This document shows positions 48,660 to 60,521 of a stretch of 64,000 nt of DNA, one piece after another (position 1 is the first letter of the stretch; the number at the start of each line of letters is the position of its first letter). Below the pieces are notes generated by a model. That model saw nothing but the letters and a program-made list of their open reading frames with translations. It was not told where the DNA came from and did no database searches. A program made the translations under genes and the position numbers. The DNA comes from Amorphophallus konjac (taxonomy: Eukaryota; Streptophyta; Magnoliopsida; Alismatales; Araceae): NCBI GenBank assembly GCA_022559845.1, contig CM040117.1, forward strand, positions 18,376,856-18,440,855, written 5' to 3'.

Positions 48660-49740
48660 GATTTCAACTCGAACCGACTTAAAACATTGACTTCGGTCAA
48701 ATTAAAGGTAGCGGTCTATCGAAGAGTCGCTACAACAAAGAGGCGGTCTAAGTTTAGGCCCCCAGCCTAAACCGACTTAAAACCTCGAACCGACCTAGAC
48801 GGTGCCTAGCGGTCTAATTATGAACCGCCACAGCTAGCCTCGCGGTCTATCGTAAGGCCGCTTGGCCAAACCAATATACTACACAATTTCTAGCAGTCTA
48901 ACAATGGGCCGCTGGAAAGGGCTTAGCGGTCCAACAATGGGCCGCTAGCCAAGAGAGATGGTCTATCGCATGACCGCGAAGACCCGAACCGACATACTGT
49001 TGACTCGATGCCCAACGCAGCCTAGCGGTCCACCATAGGGTTTCCAGAGGCAAGAAACGGTCTCTGAGACAACCACGAAGGCGACACGGCGTGAAAATAG
49101 GGGAATGGCTGATCCCGGCCGTTCTACGCCCCAATCGTGTCTAAACGACGGGGATATAACCCTAAATGCGATAAAAGCCTTCCACAGACTGGAAGGGATC
49201 CAAACAACATCAAAAACGTAAGAAACATGCGATTCCACCGAATCGACCCTAAGTGAGTCACAAGAAGAGTCGGGCTCATACCGACTCCGATTCTCGGCCA
49301 AATACAATAAAACTGGCGGGAATGGATTCCCAACATGCCAGGGGTTCGAATGAAACTAACTAGGTTTAAAACTGTCGCCTGAAACGGCAAACTCGTCTCA
49401 CACCCCCGAACATGCTTTCGCCCAAAACGAGACTAAGCCCGCTCGTTCTCGCACCGGACAGATCGAAATCGTGAGAGAACGTAGAATAGGGGTAGGGCGT
49501 CCATCTCCCTACCTCCACCGGAGTTCTCGCGCACCGAAGTGATTAAACCACGCCGAAAACCATCAAATGAACTCGACACGTCGGCTTTGAATCTACTAAG
49601 GGATCGCGCCAATGCCACACTCAATCCTTCGCCCCATCACGCGCCAGGTCAACTCCACGACGTCCCTGCCTCAGCCAGCTCGCCACGGTCGCGCCCCCCG
49701 GGGAGAGAGGAGAAGAGAGGAGAGAGATTGTGAGGGAGGG
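48660..49740 (-). mobile_element. LTR C, continuation
   Basis: Continues LTR C after the Gypsy insertion. Hairpin units at 48700-48990 (minus or plus, they are palindromic), then on the minus strand the donor-like GGTGGAG|GTAGGGAGATGG (GT at 49512), nearly identical to the LTR B site at 35156, then the CT-rich leader. Cut at 49741 by LTR D. Confidence 0.72.
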
Positions 49741-50334
49741 TGTAACGACCCGAGAATCCGATTACCGGGAAGGCTCGATAACCCGAGACTCGCACCGTCA
49801 CCCACGAGTCCGAAGACTCGAAAGGGTTAAAGGGATGGTGTGGAGACTACACAAGTATCACAAATAATTATAGAAATTAAACAGTTATATGATTAAGCAG
49901 GAATTAAATTAACATTTTACATGATACATGGTCCACAAGATAACAATAAAATAACAATAATAATGGTCCAAAACTAGTACAGAGACAAGAAAGGAAAGTA
50001 CAGCTACACGGGACATACCCCGACTCTGACCTCTGGCACTAACGCTGGGCACCTGAACCACGCTGAGCCTCAGACGCGCTCCCCTAAGGCCGCGCCTCAC
50101 CTGAAACACGGTGAAAACACACATGGAATGAGTCTCAGAACAAGACTTAGTAGGGATCCCTCGAACCCTACCTCGCAAACTAGCAGTAAGCGAGACCCTC
50201 GAAAGGAAAGCCCTACCATCTACAAAACACCGGTCTCACGGCACAAAAACCGACACACGTGCCACGGTGAAACGACCGAAACACCACGGTCAACACGACA
50301 AAACCCGAATGTATAAGTCGCAAAGACTGACTGC
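49741..50334 (-). mobile_element. LTR D, 3' part (minus strand)
   Basis: The plus strand starts TGTAACGACCCGAG. On the minus strand: CAG|GTGAGG acceptor-like site (50103-50101) and TACTAAG (plus CTTAGTA, 50146-50152). Cut at 50335 by LTR E. Its first 80 bases closely match LTR H at 62188. Confidence 0.72.
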
Positions 50335-50706
50335 TGTAATATCCCGGACCTTTCGGATCCTTCTTCTTAGGTCCCAGATCTGATTTCTCGGAGTGTCTGG
50401 TTCTGTTGTGTCCAAAATTTTATTTCGGACATCTTTCGTGTTCAGATCGGCGAGATCCGGAGTTGTTTCGGAGGCCTAGAGCGTGTCCGCAGCTTTTCCG
50501 CGCGTGTTTTTCGATTCCCGGTGTATGTTTCGGTAATTCCTTTGGAATCTCGTTGCGGGTGAACCAAGTCGTTCACATAGGCGAGAGTGGTACCGTTGCG
50601 ATCGGTGCGTCCCGAGGATCACGGAAATGTAATTTTTAATTTTTTGATATTTTCTAGAAATTTTGGATTTTCTATAAATACCCCTCCCATTTCTCTCTCT
50701 CCCCAC

Positions 50707-50737
<31 letters not shown>

Positions 50738-50751
50738 CCACCGTGACCGCC
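50335..50751 (+). mobile_element. LTR E, 5' part
   Basis: Starts TGTAATATCCCGG, TATA box at 50673-50680 (TATAAATA), then TTCTTC-rich leader. Interrupted at 50752 by the gag-only element and resumes at 57357. Confidence 0.75.
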
Positions 50752-52874
50752 TGATGGGAATCAACTCCGAGCATTTATATTTTATTTTTGTATTTGTGTC
50801 CTTTTATTTATTTTTATATCCTAGGGGAAGTAGATTCGCAACTGTAAGGCCTTATGAGCCTATTTGTTCTTCCTTATGATTGTGTGGGTTTATGTGCAAA
50901 ATGCCAGTAGGACCTACAAGGGGCCCCCCACTCCTTTCCCATTGGTCCACCTAGGCCATGTGGGGCTCGTCAAACCATCCTAGGTGACTTCTAGAAGGGT
51001 TGAATGTCAAATAAACACATGGGAGACAAGTGGTGTAAAATGTCAAAAGTTGGCCACCTACCTTACCCCATGGTCAAGGGGGCACCCCCCCATTAGAACT
51101 AATTAGAAATTTTATTTTTTTTGTTTGATCACATTTAAATGTGAAGTCCCTTAAGTACCCCTCATGACCTTATATCTAAGGGTAGATTAGGTCATTTGTC
51201 ATTTATTATAAGTACCTTGTATTTCCATTTTTGAAGAATTAATGAGAAGAAAATATTGAATGAGCATTGGAGCTTGGTGCGCCCCTATCTCTCTCCCTCT
51301 GGTTCCTCTTCTTCCCTCTGCATTTCAGGGTTGAGAACCCCTTCTACCTGAGCCCCTCTATCTCTGATTTCATCTCTCGTGCCGCCGCCGCCGTTCGTGC
51401 CGCCATCGAGCCGCCGTGAAGCCGCTTCCGAAGTGCTGTCCAAGGTTCTGTTCTGCTGGACAGAGGTTCACTCCGGGATTCTTAACTCCCAACTCTGACA
51501 TCATCTGGAGTTGAGATTTTCAGGGTTGGTTCCTCTCTTAATTCCTAACCTCCAGTAAAAAAATCACGTCCTTTAGACTTCGTTTTACATTTTCCCATTT
51601 TCATGTCTTTCTGTCTTCCATATCTGTCCCTTTTCAGATCTGTGTAGCAGAAGCTTAGTTCTTCCACCTTTCAACCCCCTTCTTGATTTTTTTTTGAATT
51701 CCCAAATTTATTAGAGGATCTTTCCACCATCCCCAAGCTCCACAAATTTTTGTCGAATTTCAAAAGCCCTCTAGCTATTTTTAGAAATTGTGTCTTTTCC
51801 CCAACTTAAGTTCTATTTCTACTGTCCAGATCCGACCCCGAGTCAGTATAAAATCCACAACAAATCAAAATCTCCACGAAACCTTTCATAAGCTATATCC
51901 CTGTTTTCCTCTATTTGGCCTCTACAAGTTTCATGAAGGGCTCAAAAGCTGAATCGAAGGTCTCCATTGCGATCAATGCCAACTCTCAGGAAAACTTATT
52001 TCTATCCTGAGTTTTCAGATCCTGTTAGTCAGCAGCTTGAAAATTCGACAAAGGCCATCAACGGGAAACTCAAATTTCATTCTCAGGCCATAGATCGAAG
52101 GATTTCAAGTCAGATTTCCATCGGTACCTCTTGTGCATCGATCTGACGTCGGGAGTGACCGCAACAGCAGATCTCGCCGGGTCGCGCGTTGTAAAACAGA
52201 ACTGCAGATCCGTGGCCAGCAACTCCGACGAGTGGAGATCGGAGCCGCCCGGCCTCTGGCCGGTGAACCAGCACACTGCCGTCTCAGGTAGGGCCCTTCC
52301 AGGCGTCCCCACCACAGTGGTGCCACCCCGGTCCCACACGGCCCCACGGATCAGCACGTGGGTCCCACGGTCGTGAGTACGTGTGCCGCCGAAGCAACAC
52401 AAGAAGCGGCCCGTCAACCCGAAACCGCTACTCCCGGGTCCCATTGTGTCGCCCTTTACCTCCCTACGTGGAGTGGGCATTCATATTCATTGCTGTAATA
52501 TTTGTGTATTTACTGTTCCAGGAGTACGAGATCGGGCGGGAAGTCTTCCCCATGCCCGGTAGCGTGGAGGTATCGTAGTCGCTCCTTTACCCGGCATTTG
52601 CTTTATTTCATATATATTTCTTTATGCCGATGCTAGAGAGCATGCTAGGATCATAGCTCGCTAAACTTTTTATATCACCGCTGCTGCGAGAGAGAGCGAG
52701 ACCGTCCCGTGACCCGATCCGGGCACGAATTTGTGAGGTGACCACCCTAGCTCTTTGCCGGTTTCTCAACCGCGCACGTCCGACGCTTCCCTCGTTAGGG
52801 ACGATCGCGGGCTTGCTTAGAGTCCGAGGATCGCATATCCATTTGGAGTCGAGTCGCGTGTCCGTCCCGCATCA
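50752..52874 (+). repeat. 5' LTR of the gag-only element
   Basis: 2123 bp. No hairpin array of the CGGYC type and no clear TATA box; GCCGCC repeats at about 51380. The open frames here are not credible genes. Confidence 0.9.
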
Positions 52875-52877
52875 ATT

Positions 52878-52889
52878 TGGTATCAGAGC
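52878..52889 (+). other. Primer-binding site of the gag-only element
   Basis: TGGTATCAGAGC, a perfect complement to initiator tRNA-Met, three bases after the LTR. Confidence 0.9.
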
Positions 52890-53164
52890 GCCAGTTGAGT
52901 CTAGGGTGTCCAAACTAAAAAAAAAATGTCATTTACGTCTAGTCATCGTCTAAGTCGGTCTAGGTTGCATTTCATCCCAATAACTCGGTATATAAAAGGG
53001 TGTTGTCTGATCGTTAGGCAACGCCTATCGGGAAGGCCTCACACTTGCGCGAGTGATCTTCGGATCGATTAACTCCGTCACGTACCGAGTCTTGGTTAAG
53101 TCTAGGTGCATCATCTTTGCTTTAGTCCATGTTTGCATTAGTCGGTGTCTCCGTGTGTCTTTGC

Positions 53165-54757
53165 ATGCCCACTCGTAGAGGTACACAGTACTCACCCCCA
53201 CCACCACCTATGGCGGATCCCCGAGCTCCTAGTCTCGATGCGTCGTCGGTGGCCGAAATGTTCCAAGCTATTATGGGACAAATCCAAGGGTTGAGTACAC
53301 GCATGGATGCGTTGACTACACCGGTAGATCGGATAGATGGGTTGAGTACGCGGATGAATGGCTTAGGCACACGCCTAGAAGAAAGGATGAAAGCCGTAGA
53401 GGATAAGGCCGTCGAGTCGGACCAGTCCGTTCTTGGCTTGGTAGAGAGAGTTGCCACACTAGAGGGAGCCCCAGCAGAGGCACCCTCGAGGGCCCCAGTA
53501 GAGGCACCCCTCCCACCTAATCATGGTCAACAAGACCCGGTTCAGCAACCCGCTGCCCCACGGGTTCAAGGGATAGAGGTTAGGAGGCATCACATCCCCG
53601 AGGTGCATGACTACGAGTCCGATAACGAGCATAGGGGATATGGTCGTGATCATCGTCCCACACGGCGGACCCACGATCAAGATGTGGATGAACGGGCCCT
53701 TAGGACTGTTAGTGCAGATCCTCCCACTTTTGACGGGTCCTTAGACCCGAAGGTCTATCTTGATTGGGAGGTTGGCATGGACCAATATTTTGAGTGGTTC
53801 GAGATGTCGGACCAACGGAAGATCAAGTTTGCCCGGATGAAACTCTTAGGCCAGGCACAAACCTATTGGAGGAGCATGGAGAACCTATTGTTTCATCGTC
53901 AGGAGCCCCCGATAGAGACTTGGGCCGAGATGAGAGACAAACTTAGGAAGAAGTTTCTCCCTGCCACTTACCGCCAGCGTCTCATAGACAGGTGGCAAAG
54001 TCTTATCCAAGGAGATCGGTCCGTCTCCGATTACATCACCGAGTTCGATGAATAGTATTTGCGATGTGACGCCACAGAGGAGAGCTCCCTTACTGTTTCC
54101 CGATTTCGGCGTGGTTTACAACCGCACCTACGGTATGAGCTTCTCCACCGCAAGGTGGATAAGTTGGAGGATGCATACCAAGTTACTCTTGAGATGGAGC
54201 AATTTGAGGGAGAGTTCGAGTCTATCTAACGGTTGGGCTCCGTCCCTCACCATAGTGCCGAGTCACGTAGTTCCTTAGGTCCATACCCGAGGGGCCCCAT
54301 GGCTCGACCTCATGAGTCCGCCCATCAGGAGCACTTCACTCCTAGACTTCATCCTCCCCCACCACGGGATCTACCTCCACCCCAACCACCGGCACCCATT
54401 GCTCGCCCTCCGGCACCCATTGTCCGCCCTCTGGCACCGACACCCCCACCCTTGTTGCCCACGGCACCTACACCTCCACCCCTATTGCCTACACCCCTAC
54501 CCATCGGGAGGATAAGGGTAAAGGCCCTCTTATCGGGGAGACCAGTAGGACACGACTGCAGTGTTTCCACTGTCATGGATTTGGCCACATCGCCAGCCAA
54601 TGTCCTACTCGTGCCACACTAACCCTAGGGGTTGGTGAAGCCACGCCTTCTGGACTTGTGACTGTGAGCTACGAGGCCGATCCGGAACTAGCTGATGAGT
54701 ACTATGCAGCGGAAGGTCTAAAGGAGCATACCGACGCTCAAGATGTGGCTCTCGGAT
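53165..54757 (+). pseudogene. Chromovirus-type gag, broken
   Basis: Start at ATG 53165 (MPTRRG, Arg-rich). A coiled coil rich in DALTTPVDRIDGLSTRM-like repeats is followed by a Pro/Ala-rich linker and the gag core (DWEVGMDQYFEWFEM, FARMKLLGQAQTYW, LRKKFLPATYRQRL, about 53760-54000). An in-frame TAG at 54053-54055 comes just before YLRCDA, and a TAA lies near 54227. After a Pro-rich stretch, a +2 shift leads to the zinc knuckle CFHCHGFGHIASQC (54562-54603). The sequence then ends at a stop near 54757. The core looks like CRM/Reina-group gag (inference). Confidence 0.85.
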
Positions 54758-54759
54758 GA

Positions 54760-55248
54760 CGGCCACTTGGTGGGTGATGTCATTGCATTAAGTCTAGGGT
54801 CATGCATGAGTCAGTATTATTTCTTCTTTGTGTGGTTTGATTGTGTGGCTTGTTTGTGTTGTTTGTGTGTGGTTTGTTAGGAGTCTGCATGTGTCTTGTG
54901 CAAGCTCGTTGATGTCAGTCCCTTAAGAGGCGAGCAGAGTCGCTCGAGGAGTATGGGATCGGTTCTACATCTATACCCGGATCTAGTCACATACAGGGAC
55001 CCAGTGGTGATTCCTAGTGAGTCTTCGAGCCGCCTCCTCCCATTTGAGAGTGCCCCACCCGGAGTGTCCACCTCTAGCCTCGTTCCCACAGCAGCTTGTG
55101 CATATCGAGTATATACGGAATGAGCAGGTGATGGTCACGTGAAGTGGAGTGTACCCGCGTTACTTGGCACGGTGACGGATCCGCCGGAGCGACTCGAGCA
55201 GCCGTACCCCTACTCGACAGGTTTGAGTTCTTCCCACCCGGGGAGAAT
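54760..55248 (+). other. Non-coding tail of the gag-only element
   Basis: About 490 bp between gag and the polypurine tract. No protease or RT trace is seen. The sequence may come from the end of pol, since it includes CGAGCAGCCGTACCCC-like coding texture, but no motif supports this. Confidence 0.4.
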
Positions 55249-57356
55249 TGATGGGAATCAACTCCGAGCATGTACATTTTATTTTTATATTTGTATCTTT
55301 TTATTTATTTTTATATTTTGGGGGAAGTAGATTCGCAACTGTAAGGCCTTATGAGCCTATTTGTTCTTCCTTAGGATTGTGTGGGTTTATGTGCAAAATG
55401 CCAGTAGGACCTGCAAGGGGGCCCCCACTCCTTCCCCATTGGTCCTCCTAAGCCGTGTGGGGCTGGTCAAACTATCCTAGGTGGCTTTTAGAAGGGTTGA
55501 ATGTCAAATAAACACATGGGAGACAAGTGGTGTAAAATGTCAAAAGTTGGCCACCTACCTTACCCCATGGTCAAGGGGGCGCCCCCCATTAGTATTAATT
55601 AGAAATTTTATTTTTTTTGTTTGATCACATTTAAATGTGAAGTCCCTTAAGTACCCCTCCTGACCCTAGATCTAAGGGTAGATTAGGTCATTTGTCATTT
55701 ATTATAAGTACCTTGTATTTCCATTTTTGAAGAATTAATGAGAAGAAAATATTGAATGAGCATTGGAGCTTGGTGCGCCCCTATCTCTCTCCCTCTGGTT
55801 CCTCTTCTTCCCTCTGCATTTCAGGGTTGAGAACCCCTTCTACCTGAGCCCCTCTATCTCTGGTGCCGCCGCCGCCGTTCGTGCCGCCATTGAGCCGCCG
55901 CGAAGCCGCTTCCGAAGTGCTGTCTAAGGTTCTGTTCTGCTGGACAAAGGTTCACTACGGGATTTTTAACTCCCAACTCCGACATCATCTGGAGTTGGAT
56001 TTTCAGGGTTGGTTCCTCTCTTGATTCCCAACCTCCATTAAAAAAATCACGTCCTTTAGACTTCGTTTTACATTTTTCAATTTTCATGTCTTTCTGTCTT
56101 CCAGATCTGTCCCTTTTCAGATCTATGTAGTAGAAGCTTAGTTCTTCCACCTTTCGACCCCCTTCTTGATTTTTTTTGAATCTCCAAATTTATTGGAGGA
56201 TCTGTCCACCATCCCCAAGCTCCAAAAATTTTCTTCGAATTTAAAAAGCCCTCCACCTACTTTTAGAAATTGTGTCTTTTCTCCAACTTCAGTTCTATTT
56301 CTGCTGTCTAGATCAGACCCCGAGTCAGTATAAAATCCACAACAAATCGAAATCTCCACCAAATCTCTCATAAGATATGTCCCCGTTTTCCTATCTTTAG
56401 CCTCTACAACTTTCATGAAGGGCTCAAAAGCTGAATCGAAGGTATCCATCACGGTCAATGCCAACTCTCAGGAAAACTTAGTTCTATCCTGAGTTTTGAG
56501 ATCCTATGAGTCAGCAGCTTGAAAATTCGACAAAGGCCATTAACGGGGAACTCAAATTTCTTTTTCCAGCCATAGATCGAAGGATTTAAAGTCAGCTTTC
56601 CATCGGTACCTCTTGTGCATCGATCCGACATCGGGAGTGACCGCAGCAGCAGATCTCGCCGGATCGCGCGCTGCAAAATAGAACTGCAGATCCGTGGCCA
56701 GCAACTCTGGTGAGTGGAGATCGGAGCCGCCCAGCATCCGGCTGGTGAACCAGCACACCGTCGTCTTAGGGAGCACCCTTCCAGGCGTCCTCACCACAGT
56801 GGTGCCACCCCGGTCCCACACGGCCCCTCGGACCAGCACGTGGATCCCACGGTCGTGAGTACGTGTGCCGCCGAAGCAACACAAGAAGCGGCCCGTCAAC
56901 CCGAAACCGCTACTCCCGGGTCCCATTGTGTCGCCCTTTACCTCCCTGTGTGGAGTGGGCATTCATATTCATTGCTGTAATATTTGTGTATTTACTATTC
57001 CGGGAGTACGAGATCGGCCGGGAAGTCTTCCCCACGCCCGGTAGCGTGGAGGTATCGTAGTCGCTCCTTTACCCGTCACTTACTTTATTTCGTATATATT
57101 TCTTTATGCCGTTGCTAGAGAGCATGCTAGGATCGTAGCTCGCTATACTTTTTATATCACCGCTGCTGCGAGAGAGAGCGAGACCGTCCCGTGACCCGAT
57201 CCGGGCACGAATTTGTGAGGTGACCACCCTAGCTCTTTGCCGGTTTCTCAACCGCGCACGTCCGACGCTTCCCTCGTTAGGGACGATCGCGAGCTTGCTT
57301 AGAGTCCGAGGATCGCATATCCATTTGGAGTCGAGTCGCGTGTCCGTCCCGCATCA
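55249..57356 (+). repeat. 3' LTR of the gag-only element
   Basis: 2108 bp. Differs from the 5' LTR by scattered substitutions and small indels, such as a missing CTGATTTCATCTC block near 55861. Confidence 0.9.
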
Positions 57357-58755
57357 CCCCCCTCTTCCTCTCTCTCTCCCATTCGTTCGCGGCGGGCCTC
57401 TCTCCGGCTGCAGACGGCGGCGGGGCGACGGCGCGGCGACGTGGGCGGCGGCGAGGCGATCTCGTGGGCGTGCGGTGTTCGTGGGAAGCGTGAAAGAGCG
57501 TGGTTTCTAAAAGAGTTCTTCGTGGTTTGAGCTCGATTCGACGGAGCTTTCGCTCCATTGAGGTAGGGTGACGAATCCCTATGCTCATCCCGTCATCCCC
57601 CGCGATTTGTATGCCGAATGGGAGCCGAGAGGGGCGTTTTTGAGCGGGTTAGGGCAAAATCATGTTTTGGGGAGAGTTCGCCCGATCTATGGATTTGAGC
57701 CGCAATTCGGCGTTTTGATGGCTTAGAAGCATGCTAGGGGTCCCCAGGGGTCTTCCCCTTTGATTTCCCCCTCTCCTATGGACGTGGTTGGAATTTTTGG
57801 GCGTTTCACGCCGTTTCGCCGTCGGACCGGTGTGACGGTCCTTCCAGTGACCGTCACACCATATGACGCGCCCAGGTGGGTGCGTCACAGCCCCGTCTTT
57901 AGCCAATTGGGGTCTGTGGGCTGTGACGGTACCACGATAGACCGCCACAGGCGCTGTGACGCGCCTGGGTTGGACCGTCAGGGACGAGTCGACCGTTGGC
58001 TTTACCGTTGGTTTTGACCGTTGGGGGGTCAAGGCCTGTGACGCACCAGGACTGGTGCGTCACAGCCTTGTGACGCCCCTGTGTGGGTGCGTTAGAGCGA
58101 ACGCATTCCCACACTGTGACGCACCAAGGGTGGTCCGTTACAGCCTGCGACGCCCCGTGAGGTGCGCGTCACAGTCATTTTCTGCTCACCTTGTGACGCA
58201 CCAGGCTGGGTGCGTCAGGACCTGTGACGCACCAGGGTAGGCGCGTCACAGTCGTTTTTGCTTGCCTTGTGACGCACCAGGCTGGGTGCGTCAGGGCCTG
58301 TGACGCATTAGGGTAGGCGCGTCACAGTCATTTCTGCACCGAGAGTGTGACGCCCCTGTGTTGGGCCGTCAGATGGCTGTGACGGTCCAGCCTTAGACCG
58401 TTAGAGCCTGTGTCGCGTCTCGGGTAGACCGCCAGGCTCTGGACTGCTCCGGATGGTTTGCAGTCCTGTTTCTTTTCCGACCGTGGTCGTCGTGCGACGG
58501 TGCTGGTACGTGGGGTGGTCCCCATACGTCGTCGGATACGGACGTGATTTTCCGTTGACCTGAGAGTCTACTCCTTTAGTGACCCTCCACTAGTCGTAGC
58601 CCACCGGTACGCGTGTGCTGGTCTCACCCGAGAGTAGGTGTACGGGCTCACCCTGAGGATGGTTTTTAGACTGGTTACCGTCGGGCCCCCCGTCTAGCAG
58701 CCAGAGTTCGGCTGAGGGGAAAACTAGTTAGAGACTAGGCCAGGGGCGGACAGCA
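57357..58755 (+). mobile_element. LTR E, continuation
   Basis: Resumes in the GC-rich leader. Donor-like ATTGAG|GTAGGG (GT at 57563); large hairpin array 57830-58440, including GTGACGGTC / GACCGTCAC at 57832-57857; then the 58550-58750 block shared with LTRs A and C. Its TACTGAG/acceptor block is absent because the element is cut at about 58756. Confidence 0.75.
58030..58340 (+). repeat. TGACGCACC hairpin repeats with a local tandem duplication
   Basis: Units of TGACGCACC, 4-6 bases, GGTGCGTCA recur six or more times. From about 58190 a segment of about 74 bp with two such units is repeated, with few changes. Stems of nine perfect pairs. Confidence 0.75.
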
Positions 58756-60521
58756 TGTTGTTGATTTTATTTTGCTTCTCTATCTTCCCTTTTCTTGGGG
58801 TCTTAATGATAATATGTAGCAAGATGACAAGCAAATAATCAAAGATCTGCACTCAACCTATGAACATGTGATCATGAACCTAGGCAACCAAAACAAGCTG
58901 TAGCATGGGCATGCTATCTTAATCAAACTAAACTAAGGAATAAAGGAAAAACACACGCCGGGGCGTGGAGCAAGGAGTAAATAAAAACACACCGCAAGGG
59001 CTGGAACAAGCAAGGAAATAAAAGATGTGAGATGCGAAAGAGAAAGCTAATGCCCAATACTTAAGAAAGATGTGATCGCCGCCAAAGTAAAAATAAGCCA
59101 AAGACCTGAAAATACCTTGGAAATAGGTGGATGAAGCACCCGCCCACGGGAGAGAAAAGATCAAAGAAACCTGCAGGTCAGTTGAAAGTAACGGTCAGAA
59201 CCCTGTGCGTCACTTGGAAGTGACGGTCGCTCGATAGACCGCTGGAAGAATATGACGCGCCTGCACCAGACCGTCAGATAACCTGCAGTAGCAAAGCATG
59301 AATTCTTTTAACTCCAACTCTTCCAGCCGGCTAGAAGACTTGGGCCTCGTGCTGGTGGACCTGTAAACCTGCCAAAGACGTGGAAAGCAAGAACAGACAA
59401 ACCCAAATTAGCCCTTTAGACAATATAGCATCAATTCTTCAATAAACACAATATCATCAAAAGGAAAGGGAAATACCGGGAGGTTTTGGTTTTTTAACCC
59501 CTCTGGGCGTTTTAAAAGATTGGGAGGAAGTTTAGATGATGAAAACCAGTGAAAGACGTGGAGAAAGGAGAGAAATAATGCTTATGATGAAAGGGAGATG
59601 GAAAAGGAATTCAATATGTGAATATGAACTTTGGAACTAAGAGGAACAAATACTCCCTTCACCAGGCAGCAAATGAACGTGGGAAGCACTTCTCCTTGAT
59701 CAAACGTGACTCTAAAATGCGGCAGCACTTTGACGCAACTCCAGAATTTCCTCTCTTTTGAGCATGAAGTCAAGGGTTCTATTTATAGACTCTCAAACTC
59801 TTAGGTCGAGCAGAGGAAAATCCAGCAAGATAAAGGGATAACTCTTAGCAAATCCTTGAAGATAATATCACCAAGAGTCCATAGGATCAAACAGAAGGTC
59901 CTGAGGATCAGATTTGGAAGAGATATCGTCAATCCAAGTTCTTATCTCGACCACGGAGTAGCAGAGAAAAGGCCTGAACTGCCAGGACTCTCTGAAGGAA
60001 GTAACGGCTGCACGACAGACCGTCACAGTGGAATAACGCATCAAGGAACATCCGTTACTTTCAACCTTATCCCAAAGAGATAAGATCAACAGGAAGAAGA
60101 TCAAAATAATAGGACTCTGCAAAGAAAGCAACGGTCAAGGCATGGGGCGTCACAATGAAACAACGGTTGTACGACGGACCGTTATATTCAACACGTAGGC
60201 CAAAGGATAAGCTTTGGAACAAGACCTCAAGCTTCAGGACTCTTCAAGGAGTAACGGCCCAGGACCCATCCGTTAGAAGGAAGAAACGCGCCTGGGACAG
60301 ACCGTTATTATCAATGGAGTTCAAAAAAAAAGGAATGAAGGTTTTGCTAAGCTTTAGTCAAATGAAATGCCACAAAGAGCCACATCCGATCAAGGAGTCA
60401 AGACTCAAGAAATGATCTTCAACTAAACAAAGAGACTCGATGAAGAGTGAACAACTCGGAGCATCATATATAATGAATAAAGAGATGACCCGACTTATTG
60501 GTCATAAAACGGGTGTCAACA
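58756..60521 (-). mobile_element. LTR G (minus strand, 3' LTR)
   Basis: On the minus strand the LTR starts TGTTGACACCCG at 60521, preceded by the polypurine tract AGGAGGGGCATC, and ends CAACAACA at 58756 (58759 is also possible). TATA box on the minus strand at 59780-59787 (TCTATAAATAG). CGGYC/GACCG units occur both upstream (59990-60310) and downstream (59190-59270) of the TATA box. The TGTTGACACCCG start and adjoining polypurine tract are typical of Tat/Ogre-like Gypsy LTRs (inference). Confidence 0.72.

Larger units (their letters stand above)
50752..57356 (+). mobile_element. Gag-only LTR retrotransposon (TR-GAG type)
   Basis: LTRs at 50752-52874 (2123 bp) and 55249-57356 (2108 bp), TGATGGGAATC to CGTCCCGCATCA, highly similar. 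Met-tRNA primer site at 52878-52889, polypurine-like GGGGAGAAT before the 3' LTR. The 2374-bp internal region has room only for gag; protease, RT, RNase H and integrase are absent. Flanks CCGCC and CCCCC may be a target duplication with one change. It must rely on enzymes from another element. It sits inside the leader of LTR E. Confidence 0.92.

Noticed and set aside
54233..54622. Proline-rich 129-codon frame in the gag-only element
   Set aside because: Only its first part is gag linker; the zinc knuckle lies in another frame, so this is a frameshifted part of gag and not a separate gene.
50747..57361. Perfect 5-bp duplication for the gag-only element
   Set aside because: Flanks are CCGCC and CCCCC; one mismatch and low complexity, so only suggested.
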